Positions 56,691 through 64,000 of a stretch of DNA of 64,000 bases are shown here, piece after piece. Below the pieces are notes generated by a model. That model was not told the DNA's origin, searched no databases, and saw nothing but the letters and a program-made list of their open reading frames with translations. The translations under genes and the position numbers were made by a program. Source of the stretch: Paenibacillus_V sp046244365 (GTDB lineage: Bacteria; Bacillota; Bacilli; Paenibacillales; NBRC-103111). The stretch covers positions 8,432,001 to 8,496,000 of the forward strand of contig NZ_CP176395.1 in assembly GCF_046244365.1 (NCBI RefSeq), given 5' to 3'. How positions within the stretch are numbered: the first letter of the stretch is position 1; the number at the start of each line of letters is the position of its first letter.

Positions 56691-57842
56691 GTGAGTGACG
56701 CCCGCCTGTTCCAAACGCTTCATGAGGAGATCCAGGTCCCGAACGATTCCGACCGCAGAGCCATCATCCGGTTCAAGTCCCGCGATGATTTCACCCGTTG
56801 GCTGAGGCTGCGCGAGAAGCTCATCCCCGACCTCCCCCGCTTGGCGTACGTACGGCCGCTTGCGATGATTCACGCTTTTTCTTGTCCGCTCCCATGCGCC
56901 GAAACAGGCGCTGCTTTCCCCGCCGTCGCCGGCATCGAATGGGATCGCAAGGAAGCGGCTGTGCATGGCTTGCCCGATATCAGACGGTCGGCCACGATCA
57001 AGCCGTCGGGCGACAGCCCTTATATTCCATGGGGAGTCAGCCATATCAAAGCTCCTCAAACCTGGAGCCGGACAACCGGTAACCGTGTCCGCGTAGCCGT
57101 TATCGACACCGGCATCGACTACAATCACCCCGATCTCCAGCATGCCGTCGAGAATGGCATCAACCTCATCAACCGGCATTCCTTGCCCGTTGACGATAAC
57201 GGCCATGGCACACATATCGCCGGCACGATCGCCGCTTACGCCCAGAACGGCATTACCGGCGTCGCCCCGCAAGCGTCCATCCACCCGGTCAAAGCTTTTG
57301 ACGAGGACGGAACGGCTTACGTTTCCGACATTATATACGGGATCTACTGGTGCTTGCGCAATCGGATCGATGTCGTCAATATGAGCTTCGGCATGAAGCA
57401 CCACAGCCGTGCGCTCGAAGACGCCGTACGTACCGCTTATTATTCCGGCATGATCATCGTGGCGTCCTCCGGCAACGACGGCCGCACGTCCCGCATCGAT
57501 TATCCGGCCCGGTTCCCGCATACGCTGTCCGTCGGCGCTACGAACAAAAAAAGCCAGATCGCATCCTTCAGCAATAAAAGCAAATATATCGACATCTACG
57601 CGCCCGGCGAAAAGATCGTGTCGACCTGGCTCCGCGGCGAGTACCAGGAATTAAGCGGCACCTCGATGGCCACATCGCACGTATCGGGCGTCGTCGCCCT
57701 GCTCTTGTCCGCCAACCGCAAGCTGACGCCGCGCAAAATAAAGTCGATCATACGGCGAAACGCGTCGCGAATGACGTCCAAACGTCTCTCGTCCGACACG
57801 GGAGAGCTAAACGCCTACCGAAGCGTAAAATCGTCCCTTTAA
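56691..57842 (+). CDS. Subtilisin-like serine protease (S8 family), no signal peptide
   Basis: The 383 residues have the full catalytic triad D139 (VIDTGIDYNHPDL), H172 (GHGTHIAGTIA) and S325 (GTSMATSHVSG), with the oxyanion N262 (SSGNDG). About 105 residues precede the peptidase domain (IPWGVSHIKAP), but there is no signal peptide or membrane segment, so the enzyme may be intracellular or carry an atypical propeptide. The GTG start has GGGGG 8 bases upstream. It is a plus-strand gene between rpoE and ywiB, where Bacillus has argS. Confidence 0.9.
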   Translation: MSDARLFQTLHEEIQVPNDSDRRAIIRFKSRDDFTRWLRLREKLIPDLPRLAYVRPLAMIHAFSCPLPCAETGAAFPAVAGIEWDRKEAAVHGLPDIRRSATIKPSGDSPYIPWGVSHIKAPQTWSRTTGNRVRVAVIDTGIDYNHPDLQHAVENGINLINRHSLPVDDNGHGTHIAGTIAAYAQNGITGVAPQASIHPVKAFDEDGTAYVSDIIYGIYWCLRNRIDVVNMSFGMKHHSRALEDAVRTAYYSGMIIVASSGNDGRTSRIDYPARFPHTLSVGATNKKSQIASFSNKSKYIDIYAPGEKIVSTWLRGEYQELSGTSMATSHVSGVVALLLSANRKLTPRKIKSIIRRNASRMTSKRLSSDTGELNAYRSVKSSL

Positions 57843-57902
57843 ACCGAGCGCCGGATAAGTCCGAGGCCGGTTTTTCCGGTTTCGCCGGATTTCTGGCCGC
57901 TC

Positions 57903-58313
57903 TTACGCTTCGAAAAGCGTCATCGTAAGCTTATAACGGCCGGCATGGTCGCCGCTCACGTATAGATCGTAGCTCCATTTCACGCTCGCCGGCGTTCCAT
58001 CCAGATCCACCTGCAGCCGCTCCGTCTCCGTATGCAGCTCCATCATGCCTTGCGCGGTCTCGTAATAGCCGCGAAGCCGTTCCGACATCACGAACGTTTG
58101 CTCCGAGCGCGTATCGCCATGCCGAATGATCCGGATTTGCTTATGGTCAATCTTGACCGTCGTGACCGTTCGACCGAGTTCGCTTTCCTTTTCGTTATAG
58201 CGCAAAAAAACGCTCCCGGCTTTATCGTAACGGTCCGCCTTCACCCTCTGCTCGATCCGTTCGCCTCCGCTCTCGCTTACGATGAGAAGCTCTACCTGCC
58301 GTTTGTCTGTCAT
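57903..58313 (-). CDS. ywiB: YwiB/DUF1934 family protein
   Basis: A 136-residue predicted calycin-like beta-barrel protein. Beta-strand-rich segments include VFLRYNEKESELGRTVTTVK and RYKLTMTLFEA. Its function is unknown; in Bacillus it neighbours argS and rpoE. The start chosen is ATG 58313 with GGCGG upstream; a frame to 58376 exists without a site. Confidence 0.85.
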   Translation of the reverse strand: MTDKRQVELLIVSESGGERIEQRVKADRYDKAGSVFLRYNEKESELGRTVTTVKIDHKQIRIIRHGDTRSEQTFVMSERLRGYYETAQGMMELHTETERLQVDLDGTPASVKWSYDLYVSGDHAGRYKLTMTLFEA

Positions 58314-58493
58314 TACCGTTAACCGCCTTCCTCTTACCCGGCTTCCGTCATCCGGCCGCCCCTTGAATGGTTTCAAGTGTAGCGGAAGACTTGCCGCTTT
58401 TCAATGAATTCCGCTGAAATCCTGCCACCCGCTCCAAGGGACATGCTATAATACATAGCAAGGAAAAACGGCTTCGCCGTCTTTTGACGGCGC

Positions 58494-58517
58494 GTTTACC
58501 GAGAAGTCGAACCATCA
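58494..58517 (+). repeat. Second shared repeat GTTTACCGAGAAGTCGAAC, copy B
   Basis: The counterpart of 55616-55639. It is preceded by a CGGCTTCGCCG hairpin and TTTTGACGGCGC, just before the AraC-type gene. Confidence 0.7.
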
Positions 58518-58571
58518 GCATAGGATATACTTTCCGATATTTCAAAAGAAATGCCAGGCAAGGAGAAGCAA

Positions 58572-59396
58572 ATGAACCGTAACACCTTCCCGCTGTTGAC
58601 CGGCGCCGAGCGCAAGCTCCCGTTGTTCGTGACCAGCGTCGGCGGCTGGTACAACCAGGAGCGAATGCTCCGGGAAACCGGCTTTCCGGATTACCAATGG
58701 ATTCAGACGCTGGGCGGCGAAGGCGTCCTGCATACCGATCACATGACCGCCGGCCTATCCAAAGGCCAAGGCATGCTGCTTATTCCGCACGAGCGCCACG
58801 AGTATTACGCGACCAAAGAGCCCTGGGAGGTCATGTGGGTGTCGTTCAACGGAAGCATGGCCAAAGAGCTGCTTGCTTCCTTGAGTTTTACGCATTCGCA
58901 AACGCTCTATGTGTCGCATCCCGACACGATTCTCAAAAAAATGCACGCCGCCCTCTCGCTGCTGGACGCGCATACGTCGCTCACCGGTTTCGAATGCTCC
59001 AGCCTCATGTATCAGATGCTGCTCGATCTTCACACTTACGCCTCCCCGCTCGAGGTCCGGACGAAACGGCAGCATTACGAGCAGCTATTTCCCGTGCTCA
59101 GCTATATCGAGAAGAACTTCCGGCAGCCGATATCGCTTGAAATGATCGCATCCCGGCTGCAATTGTCACCCCAATATACCTGCCACTTGTTCCAGCAGAC
59201 GCTCGGCATGCGACCGTTCGAATATATCAACAAATTCCGCTTAAGCAAGGCGAAGGAGCTGCTGCTTGCCCAAATGGCGATGGACGTCAAAGAAGTCGCG
59301 CAGCATGTCGGGTATGAGCATGCCAGCTATTTTATCAAGCTGTTCAAACGGGAGGAAGGCGTCACGCCAAGCGCATTCCGCCGCATTCACCGCTAA
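58572..59396 (+). CDS. AraC-family transcriptional regulator
   Basis: The 274 residues have an N-terminal cupin-like sensing domain, with YQWIQTLGGEGVLHTD and LIPHERHEYYA typical of sugar-sensing AraC proteins. The C-terminal double helix-turn-helix includes SLEMIASRLQLSPQYTCHLF and VAQHVGYEHASYFIKLFKRE. The ATG at 58572 follows AAGGAG. No sugar transporter or enzyme gene is adjacent, so the regulon cannot be guessed. Confidence 0.93.
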   Translation: MNRNTFPLLTGAERKLPLFVTSVGGWYNQERMLRETGFPDYQWIQTLGGEGVLHTDHMTAGLSKGQGMLLIPHERHEYYATKEPWEVMWVSFNGSMAKELLASLSFTHSQTLYVSHPDTILKKMHAALSLLDAHTSLTGFECSSLMYQMLLDLHTYASPLEVRTKRQHYEQLFPVLSYIEKNFRQPISLEMIASRLQLSPQYTCHLFQQTLGMRPFEYINKFRLSKAKELLLAQMAMDVKEVAQHVGYEHASYFIKLFKREEGVTPSAFRRIHR

Positions 59397-59432
59397 AAGG
59401 CATGCAAGTTGGCTGAACGCTCTGGCCGACGG

Positions 59433-59478
59433 AAAAAGCGCCTGTCGCTGCTTCGATAAGCAGCGACAGGCGCTTTTT
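59433..59478. terminator. Bidirectional terminator between the AraC-type gene and speE
   Basis: AAAAAGCGCCTGTCGCTGC and its complement form a 19-base stem around an 8-base loop, with T-runs on both strands. Confidence 0.95.
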
Positions 59479-59497
59479 GGGTAATGGGAAATATCGC

Positions 59498-60325
59498 TTA
59501 CTTGACCAGGTTACGTACAAAGCGCGGGAGCGCGAATGCCGCTTTATGCAGCTCCGGCGTGTAGTATTTCGTTTCGAGCTCCGGAATGGATGCTTCGTCC
59601 ACTTGCAGCGGATCATGCGTTTTGCTGCCCATCGTGAACGTCCACAGGCCGCTTGGGTAAGTCGGGATGTTCGCCACATAAACGCGTACGATCGGGAAAA
59701 TTTCTTTTACGTCGCGGTTCACGGTTTGGATCAAGTCCGCCTTGAACCACGGGTTGTCGGTTTGCGCAACGAAAATACCGTCTTCTTTAAGCGCTTCGTA
59801 AATGCCTTGATAGAACCCTTTGGAGAACAGCTCCACGGCTGGGCCTACCGGCTCGGTCGAATCGACCATGATGACGTCATACGTATTTTTATGGTCGTGA
59901 ATGTGCATGTAACCGTCGTTAACGATGACTTCCACGCGCGGGTTATCCAGCTCGCCGGCAATTTCCGGCAAAAATTTCTTGGAATACTCGATCACTTTAC
60001 CGTCGATTTCGACAAGAACCGCTTTTTTCACTTTAGGATGCTTCAGCACTTCGCGGATCACGCCGCCGTCGCCGCCGCCGACCACAAGAACGTATTCCGG
60101 GTTCGGGTGCGTAACAAGCGCAGGGTGGGCCACCATCTCGTGATAAACGAACTCGTCTTTTACCGTCGTCATGACCATGCCGTCAAGCACGAGCATCCGC
60201 CCGAACTCTTCCGTTTCGATCATCGCAAGATCCTGGAAATCCGTTTTCTCCGTCACCAGCGTTTGGCGAATTTTCGCCGTAATGCCGAACGTTTCCGTTT
60301 GTTTCTCCGTGTACCACAATTCCAT
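59498..60325 (-). CDS. speE: Polyamine aminopropyltransferase (spermidine synthase)
   Basis: SpeE transfers aminopropyl groups from decarboxylated SAM to putrescine. The 275 residues hold the core VLVVGGGDGGVIREVLKH, the catalytic VDSTEPVGPA and the substrate loop MVYHEM-type segment (FVYHEMVAHPA). ATG 60325 follows GAGGTG by 7 bases. In Bacillus speB follows; here speE stands alone before a terminator. Confidence 0.96.
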   Translation of the reverse strand: MELWYTEKQTETFGITAKIRQTLVTEKTDFQDLAMIETEEFGRMLVLDGMVMTTVKDEFVYHEMVAHPALVTHPNPEYVLVVGGGDGGVIREVLKHPKVKKAVLVEIDGKVIEYSKKFLPEIAGELDNPRVEVIVNDGYMHIHDHKNTYDVIMVDSTEPVGPAVELFSKGFYQGIYEALKEDGIFVAQTDNPWFKADLIQTVNRDVKEIFPIVRVYVANIPTYPSGLWTFTMGSKTHDPLQVDEASIPELETKYYTPELHKAAFALPRFVRNLVK

Positions 60326-60463
60326 CGTCCGCACCTCGTTTTCCAATGTATTTGTTGTCCGCGGCCGGGATTGGCCGATGGCCGTTATGCCGCAGAACCG
60401 TCATGCTTGCTCGTTGCCTCTTCACACCGGCTATCCGAAATCAAATAGGAAACCACCATTTGT

Positions 60464-60491
60464 ATTATAGTAAATCACGTCAAAAAAGCAA
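60464..60491 (-). promoter_or_regulatory. Promoter of speE
   Basis: TTGCTT (60491-60486), 16 bases and TATAAT (60469-60464) on the minus strand. The divergent gap to the penicillin-binding protein gene also holds repeat copy 4. Confidence 0.6.
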
Positions 60492-60575
60492 TATCGCCAA
60501 GCCTCTTCACAAAATATTTACTATTTTGGACGAACATGCGGTATAGCCGCGCAGCTCCGTTTCCATACTGGTAAA

Positions 60576-60642
60576 GAACCCCACAATGCGACGAACTCCA
60601 GTGCAGCGTATTCCGACTAACGTGCGGGGGAGCCCCGAAACC
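60576..60642 (+). repeat. Dispersed intergenic hairpin repeat, copy 4
   Basis: AACCCCACAATGCG arm, GCGTATTCCGACTAACGTGC and GGGGGAGCCCCGAAACC. It lies between speE and the penicillin-binding protein gene. Confidence 0.65.
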
Positions 60643-60702
60643 ATAAAACATAAAGACAAAACCCGCATAGTGACGAGCAATCAGCGGAGAGGAGGCAGTC
60701 CC

Positions 60703-62826
60703 ATGGCTACCAAAGACGAACCGAGAGCCAAGCGGCAAGCGAACGGCAGCGGTACCGCTAACGCTAACGCATCAAGAAGCGGAGGAAACGGCGGAAACGG
60801 AACAAAAGGCTCACGCCGTCCCCGCGGTAAATGGAAATCCGCATTTTCCTTTCTATTCTCCTGCTTTGTCATCGGCGGGTTCGGCATCCTGCTGGGACTG
60901 CTGTACCTTCGCTCCCAGGCGCTGCCTGCGGTAAGCGTCAGTCAAACGTCGCAGATCTATGATGCGCAGGGCAAACTCATCGGCGCCATGAACGGCGGGG
61001 AAAACCGCCAGGTCATCGCTCTCAAGGACGTGTCGTCAAACTTTTTGAAGGCGATTCTTGCGGTGGAGGACCACCGGTTCTACGAGCATGTCGGCTTCGA
61101 TCCGAAAGGGATGGCGCGCGCTGCGGTGACCAACCTCAAGACGCTGTCGAAGGAGCAAGGAGCCAGCACGATCACGCAGCAGCTTGCGCGCAACCTGTAT
61201 TTGAACCACGACCGGACTTGGTCCCGTAAATTCAAAGAGCTGATGTTTGCCGTCCAGCTCGAAATGCAGCTGAGCAAGGATCAGATATTGGAGCAGTATG
61301 TCAATCAGATTTACTTCGGCCATTCCACTTACGGCGTGCAAGCGGCAGCCCAAATGTTTTACGGCAAAGACGCCAAAGATCTCGATCTGGCGGAGGCCGC
61401 TCTGTTGGCAGGCGTACCGAAGGGGCCGAAGTATTATTCGCCGTATTTGGACATGGACAACGCGAAGCAGCGGCAAAAAATCATTTTGGACGCGATGGCC
61501 GGCTACGGCGACATAACGTCGGCGCAAGCGAATGCGGCTTATGCCGAGCAGCTGACCATCGTCCCGCGCAAAACGGAACAGCCTACGGAGGCGCCCTATT
61601 TTCGCGATTACATCCGCACGCTTGTTACGCAGAAATACGATATCGACGAGAAAACGTTCGATTCCGGCGGCATCAAGATTTTCACGACACTCGATCTGAA
61701 TGCGCAGAAGGCTGCCGAAGAAGCGATCGCCAAGCAGCTCGACAATACGAGCGGGCTGCAGGCCGCGCTGGTAGCGATCGATCCGCGCAACGGATATATC
61801 AAGGCGATGGTCGGCGGCAAAAATTATAACGAGAACCAGTTCAACCGCGTGTTCGCGAACAGCCGTCAGCCCGGCTCGGCCTTCAAGGCGATCGTTTATT
61901 TAGCCGCCCTGCAGAATGGGTTCACGCCGGTTTCCCGGTATAAAAGCGAGCCGACCTCCTTCCCGTACGACAACAACAGGCAGACGTATACGCCCAACAA
62001 CTTCGGCAACAAGTTCTTCGGCGAAATCGATATGCGGACGGCCATTTCGAAATCGGACAACATTTATGCCGTGCATACGCTGATGGACGTCGGGCCGGAC
62101 AAGGTGATCGAGATGGCGCGCAAAATGGGCATCACTAGCCCGCTCGAAGCGGTTCCATCCCTTGCGCTCGGCACGTCGCCGGTCAGTCCGTTCGAGATGG
62201 CTTCCGCTTTCGGGACGATCGCCAATCAGGGCATCCGCGTCGAGCCGACCGCCATTCTGCGCATCGAGGATTCGCGCGGCCGCCTGCTCATTCAGACGTC
62301 GCCGAGCGAGCAGCGCGTATCCGCTCCGGCCTACACGTACGTGCTGACCGGCCTGATGGAGAGCGTCTTCGAGGAAGGCGGGACAGGCTTCCGCGTTTCC
62401 GACGTCATGAAGCGGCCGGTGGCCGGCAAGTCCGGGACGACGGACAGCGACGCTTGGATGGTCGGCTTTACGCCCGAGCTGTCGACCGCGGTATGGGTCG
62501 GCTACGACCGCGACCGCAACATCAGTACGCTCGAGCAGTACAAGGCGGCTCCGATATTCGCGGAATTTACGGAACGGACGCTCGAGGCGATCCCGCCGAA
62601 GCTGTTCCCGATGCCCGACGGCGTAACCAATACGTATATCGACCCGGTCACCGGGAAGCTGGCCAACGACGCCTGCCCGAACTCCCGCCTGGAAACGTTC
62701 GTTACCGGCACGGAGCCGACGGAATATTGCGCCGAATCGAAGACGGGCAGCCAGCCGGAGCCGCCGGACGGAGGCAAGCAGAAGAAGTCGTGGTGGAACG
62801 ATCTGAAGCGTTGGTGGAATGAGTGA
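60703..62826 (+). CDS. Class A penicillin-binding protein (glycosyltransferase/transpeptidase)
   Basis: A bifunctional peptidoglycan synthase of 707 residues: a cytoplasmic Gly/Asn/Ala-rich basic tail, one membrane segment (about 48-68), a GT51 domain with catalytic E122 (VEDHRFYEHVG) and GASTITQQLARNLYL, then a transpeptidase domain with S392xxK, S451DN and K576SG. Its place beside speE suggests Bacillus pbpG (PBP2d, sporulation), but a PBP1A role is equally possible. ATG 60703 follows GAGGAGG. Confidence 0.93.
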   Translation: MATKDEPRAKRQANGSGTANANASRSGGNGGNGTKGSRRPRGKWKSAFSFLFSCFVIGGFGILLGLLYLRSQALPAVSVSQTSQIYDAQGKLIGAMNGGENRQVIALKDVSSNFLKAILAVEDHRFYEHVGFDPKGMARAAVTNLKTLSKEQGASTITQQLARNLYLNHDRTWSRKFKELMFAVQLEMQLSKDQILEQYVNQIYFGHSTYGVQAAAQMFYGKDAKDLDLAEAALLAGVPKGPKYYSPYLDMDNAKQRQKIILDAMAGYGDITSAQANAAYAEQLTIVPRKTEQPTEAPYFRDYIRTLVTQKYDIDEKTFDSGGIKIFTTLDLNAQKAAEEAIAKQLDNTSGLQAALVAIDPRNGYIKAMVGGKNYNENQFNRVFANSRQPGSAFKAIVYLAALQNGFTPVSRYKSEPTSFPYDNNRQTYTPNNFGNKFFGEIDMRTAISKSDNIYAVHTLMDVGPDKVIEMARKMGITSPLEAVPSLALGTSPVSPFEMASAFGTIANQGIRVEPTAILRIEDSRGRLLIQTSPSEQRVSAPAYTYVLTGLMESVFEEGGTGFRVSDVMKRPVAGKSGTTDSDAWMVGFTPELSTAVWVGYDRDRNISTLEQYKAAPIFAEFTERTLEAIPPKLFPMPDGVTNTYIDPVTGKLANDACPNSRLETFVTGTEPTEYCAESKTGSQPEPPDGGKQKKSWWNDLKRWWNE

Positions 62827-62865
62827 CGGAACTCGTCGCGTAATCATGCAACCTATCGGCATCGA

Positions 62866-62906
62866 GAGGATTGTCCCTTCTTTCATTAAAAAGGGCGGTC
62901 CTCTTT
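62866..62906 (+). terminator. Terminator after the penicillin-binding protein gene
   Basis: GAGGA-TTGT-CCCTT pairs with AAGGG-CGG-TCCTC, followed by TTT. Confidence 0.55.
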
Positions 62907-63022
62907 GGCGTCTATTGTGGTTTCCACTATTCCCTTTGAAGTTCAACCGCTAAATAGAAAACGAATCCTTCCTCCCCGAAGCGCGTATTATGCTTAAGGA
63001 CAATTCAGAGAGGATGAGCCGG

Positions 63023-63865
63023 ATGGACAATCTTCAATCGGCGGCATTGCCGGAGACACGGGAAGCCTTGCAGAAGGAGCTGCAAGCGGTTGAAGCGTGG
63101 GAGCGAGACCAAAAGGATTTGTGGTTTTGGGAAAAGCTCGGCCGTTTGCCGTTCATGCTTCTGGACAAGGTGACACCGAAATTTCTGCAGGACAAAATCG
63201 GTCAGGCGATCGACGAGGTCGGCAGCTATGTCCAGACGGGCGGGCAATATTTAATTTCCGAGCGGACCGTGCTCCAGGAACTGAGCAGCCGGAGCGCACA
63301 AGCTGCGGGGGTGCAGCGCGTAGATACGGTCGAGGAAGCGTCCAGGCTGCCCCTGTCCGTCATGGACGCCGGAGCCGACGAGTTTGCCGGGGCGCGCGCG
63401 AAGCTTGCCGCCGTGCAAGGGGCCACCACGGGAATCGGCGGTATTTTTACACTGGCGATCGACATCCCGGCGCTGCTCGGTCTATCGCTGAAGGTGCTCC
63501 AGGAAATCGCGCTGTGCTATGGCTATAACCCGAAGGATCAGAAGGAACGGATGTTCGTCGTCCTTTGTCTCCAATTCGCTTCCTCGGATATTGTCGGAAA
63601 ACGGGCGATTCTGGAGAAGCTGGCTTCATTCGACAGCGAACAAAAGCAGCATCAAGCATTCGCGCAGCTGCAAGGCTGGCGTGAGGTTGTGGCGACATAT
63701 AGAGACAATTTCGGCTGGAAAAAGCTGTTCCAGATGGTGCCGATCGCCGGCATGCTGTTCGGCGCCTTCCTAAATAAAGGCACGCTGCAGGACGTTGCGG
63801 AGGCGGGCAAAATGCTATACCGCAAACGCCGCATCATGGCGCGTTTGAACGAAGAAACGGCGTAG
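63023..63865 (+). CDS. EcsC family protein
   Basis: The 280 residues match the EcsC domain of unknown function. A helical N-terminus (KDLWFWEKLGRLPFMLLDKV) is followed by a glycine-rich hydrophobic core (QGATTGIGGIFTLAIDIPAL) and a conserved EIALCYGYNPKDQKERMF stretch. No EcsA/EcsB ABC transporter genes are adjacent. ATG 63023 follows GAGAGG by 9 bases; an ATG at 62990 has no site. Confidence 0.85.
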   Translation: MDNLQSAALPETREALQKELQAVEAWERDQKDLWFWEKLGRLPFMLLDKVTPKFLQDKIGQAIDEVGSYVQTGGQYLISERTVLQELSSRSAQAAGVQRVDTVEEASRLPLSVMDAGADEFAGARAKLAAVQGATTGIGGIFTLAIDIPALLGLSLKVLQEIALCYGYNPKDQKERMFVVLCLQFASSDIVGKRAILEKLASFDSEQKQHQAFAQLQGWREVVATYRDNFGWKKLFQMVPIAGMLFGAFLNKGTLQDVAEAGKMLYRKRRIMARLNEETA

Positions 63866-63886
63866 AAGTTTCCGCTGCAAGAACGC

Positions 63887-63915
63887 AAAAAAGCAGACGC
63901 GAGGTCTGCTTTTTT
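63887..63915 (+). terminator. Terminator after the EcsC family gene
   Basis: AAAAAAGCAGAC, GCGAG loop, GTCTGCTTTTTT. The last 85 bases of the window after it hold only short ATATAC-type repeats. Confidence 0.85.
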
Positions 63916-64000
63916 GCTGTCCTAGTATATTGCTTCAATATACTTCACCTAGTATACATCGACCTCAGAACGCTTCACAACTACTGACACAGAATCGCCA

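Noticed and set aside
56619..57521. 300-codon minus-strand frame opposite the subtilase
   Set aside because: The plus strand has the complete S8 triad; the minus frame is a shadow with no recognisable domain.
61900..62946. 348-codon minus-strand frame opposite the penicillin-binding protein
   Set aside because: Arginine-rich antisense shadow of the transpeptidase domain.

Overview
The window reads as a chromosomal core region of a spore-forming Firmicute of the Paenibacillaceae (Paenibacillus/Cohnella type). The evidence is the Bacillus-like order of housekeeping genes, the sporulation genes bofA, sigH and spo0F, the McsA/McsB/ClpC/CtsR module, a long Firmicute SRP RNA, a canonical Gram-positive anti-Shine-Dalgarno sequence and moderately high GC. 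Almost everything lies on the minus strand, so the natural reading direction is from high to low coordinates. There is no prophage, insertion sequence or CRISPR array.

From right to left: (1) 64.0-56.3 kb is a mixed-strand block: an EcsC-family protein and a class A penicillin-binding protein (plus), speE (minus), an AraC-type regulator (plus), a YwiB/DUF1934 protein (minus) and a subtilase (plus). (2) 56.3-46.3 kb holds rpoE (delta), pyrG with a CTP-attenuation-type leader, spo0F, fbaA, murA, rho, a radical SAM protein, rpmE, a sporulation-type lipoprotein and the SRP RNA. (3) 46.2-41.0 kb holds a soluble PAS-type histidine kinase, dnaX, ybaB, recR, yaaL and bofA. (4) 40.9-35.1 kb is one ribosomal RNA locus with an unusual plan: 16S - 5S - terminator - tRNA-Ile - tRNA-Ala - internal promoter - 23S - 5S - terminator. 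(5) 34.9-22.2 kb is ctsR-mcsA-mcsB-clpC, radA, disA, pssA, a plus-strand MazG-like small protein, yacL, ispD, ispF and gltX. (6) 22.2-16.9 kb is a tRNA-Cys T-box followed by cysE-cysS-mrnC-rlmB-rae1, then sigH. (7) 16.7-0 kb is the large information-processing cluster rpmG-secE-nusG-rplKA, rplJL with an L10 leader, ybxB, rpoBC, rplGB and the str operon rpsL-rpsG-fusA-tuf.

Functionally the window couples transcription (RpoB, RpoC, delta, SigH, NusG, Rho), translation (ribosomal proteins, EF-Tu, EF-G, rRNA, two tRNA synthetases, rRNA maturation enzymes), proteostasis (CtsR/McsAB/ClpC), genome surveillance (RadA, DisA, RecR, DnaX) and entry into sporulation (SigH, Spo0F, a candidate phosphorelay kinase, BofA).

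The observations most worth following up are the composite rRNA operon, a family of GGGGAGCCCC hairpin repeats scattered through intergenic spacers, a MITE-like insertion splitting ybaB from recR, the rpmE terminator whose 3' arm doubles as the ribosome binding site of the next gene, and the conserved leader regulators (T-box, L10 leader, pyrG GGG start). Starts were re-chosen from ribosome binding sites, and several differ from the longest reading frame.
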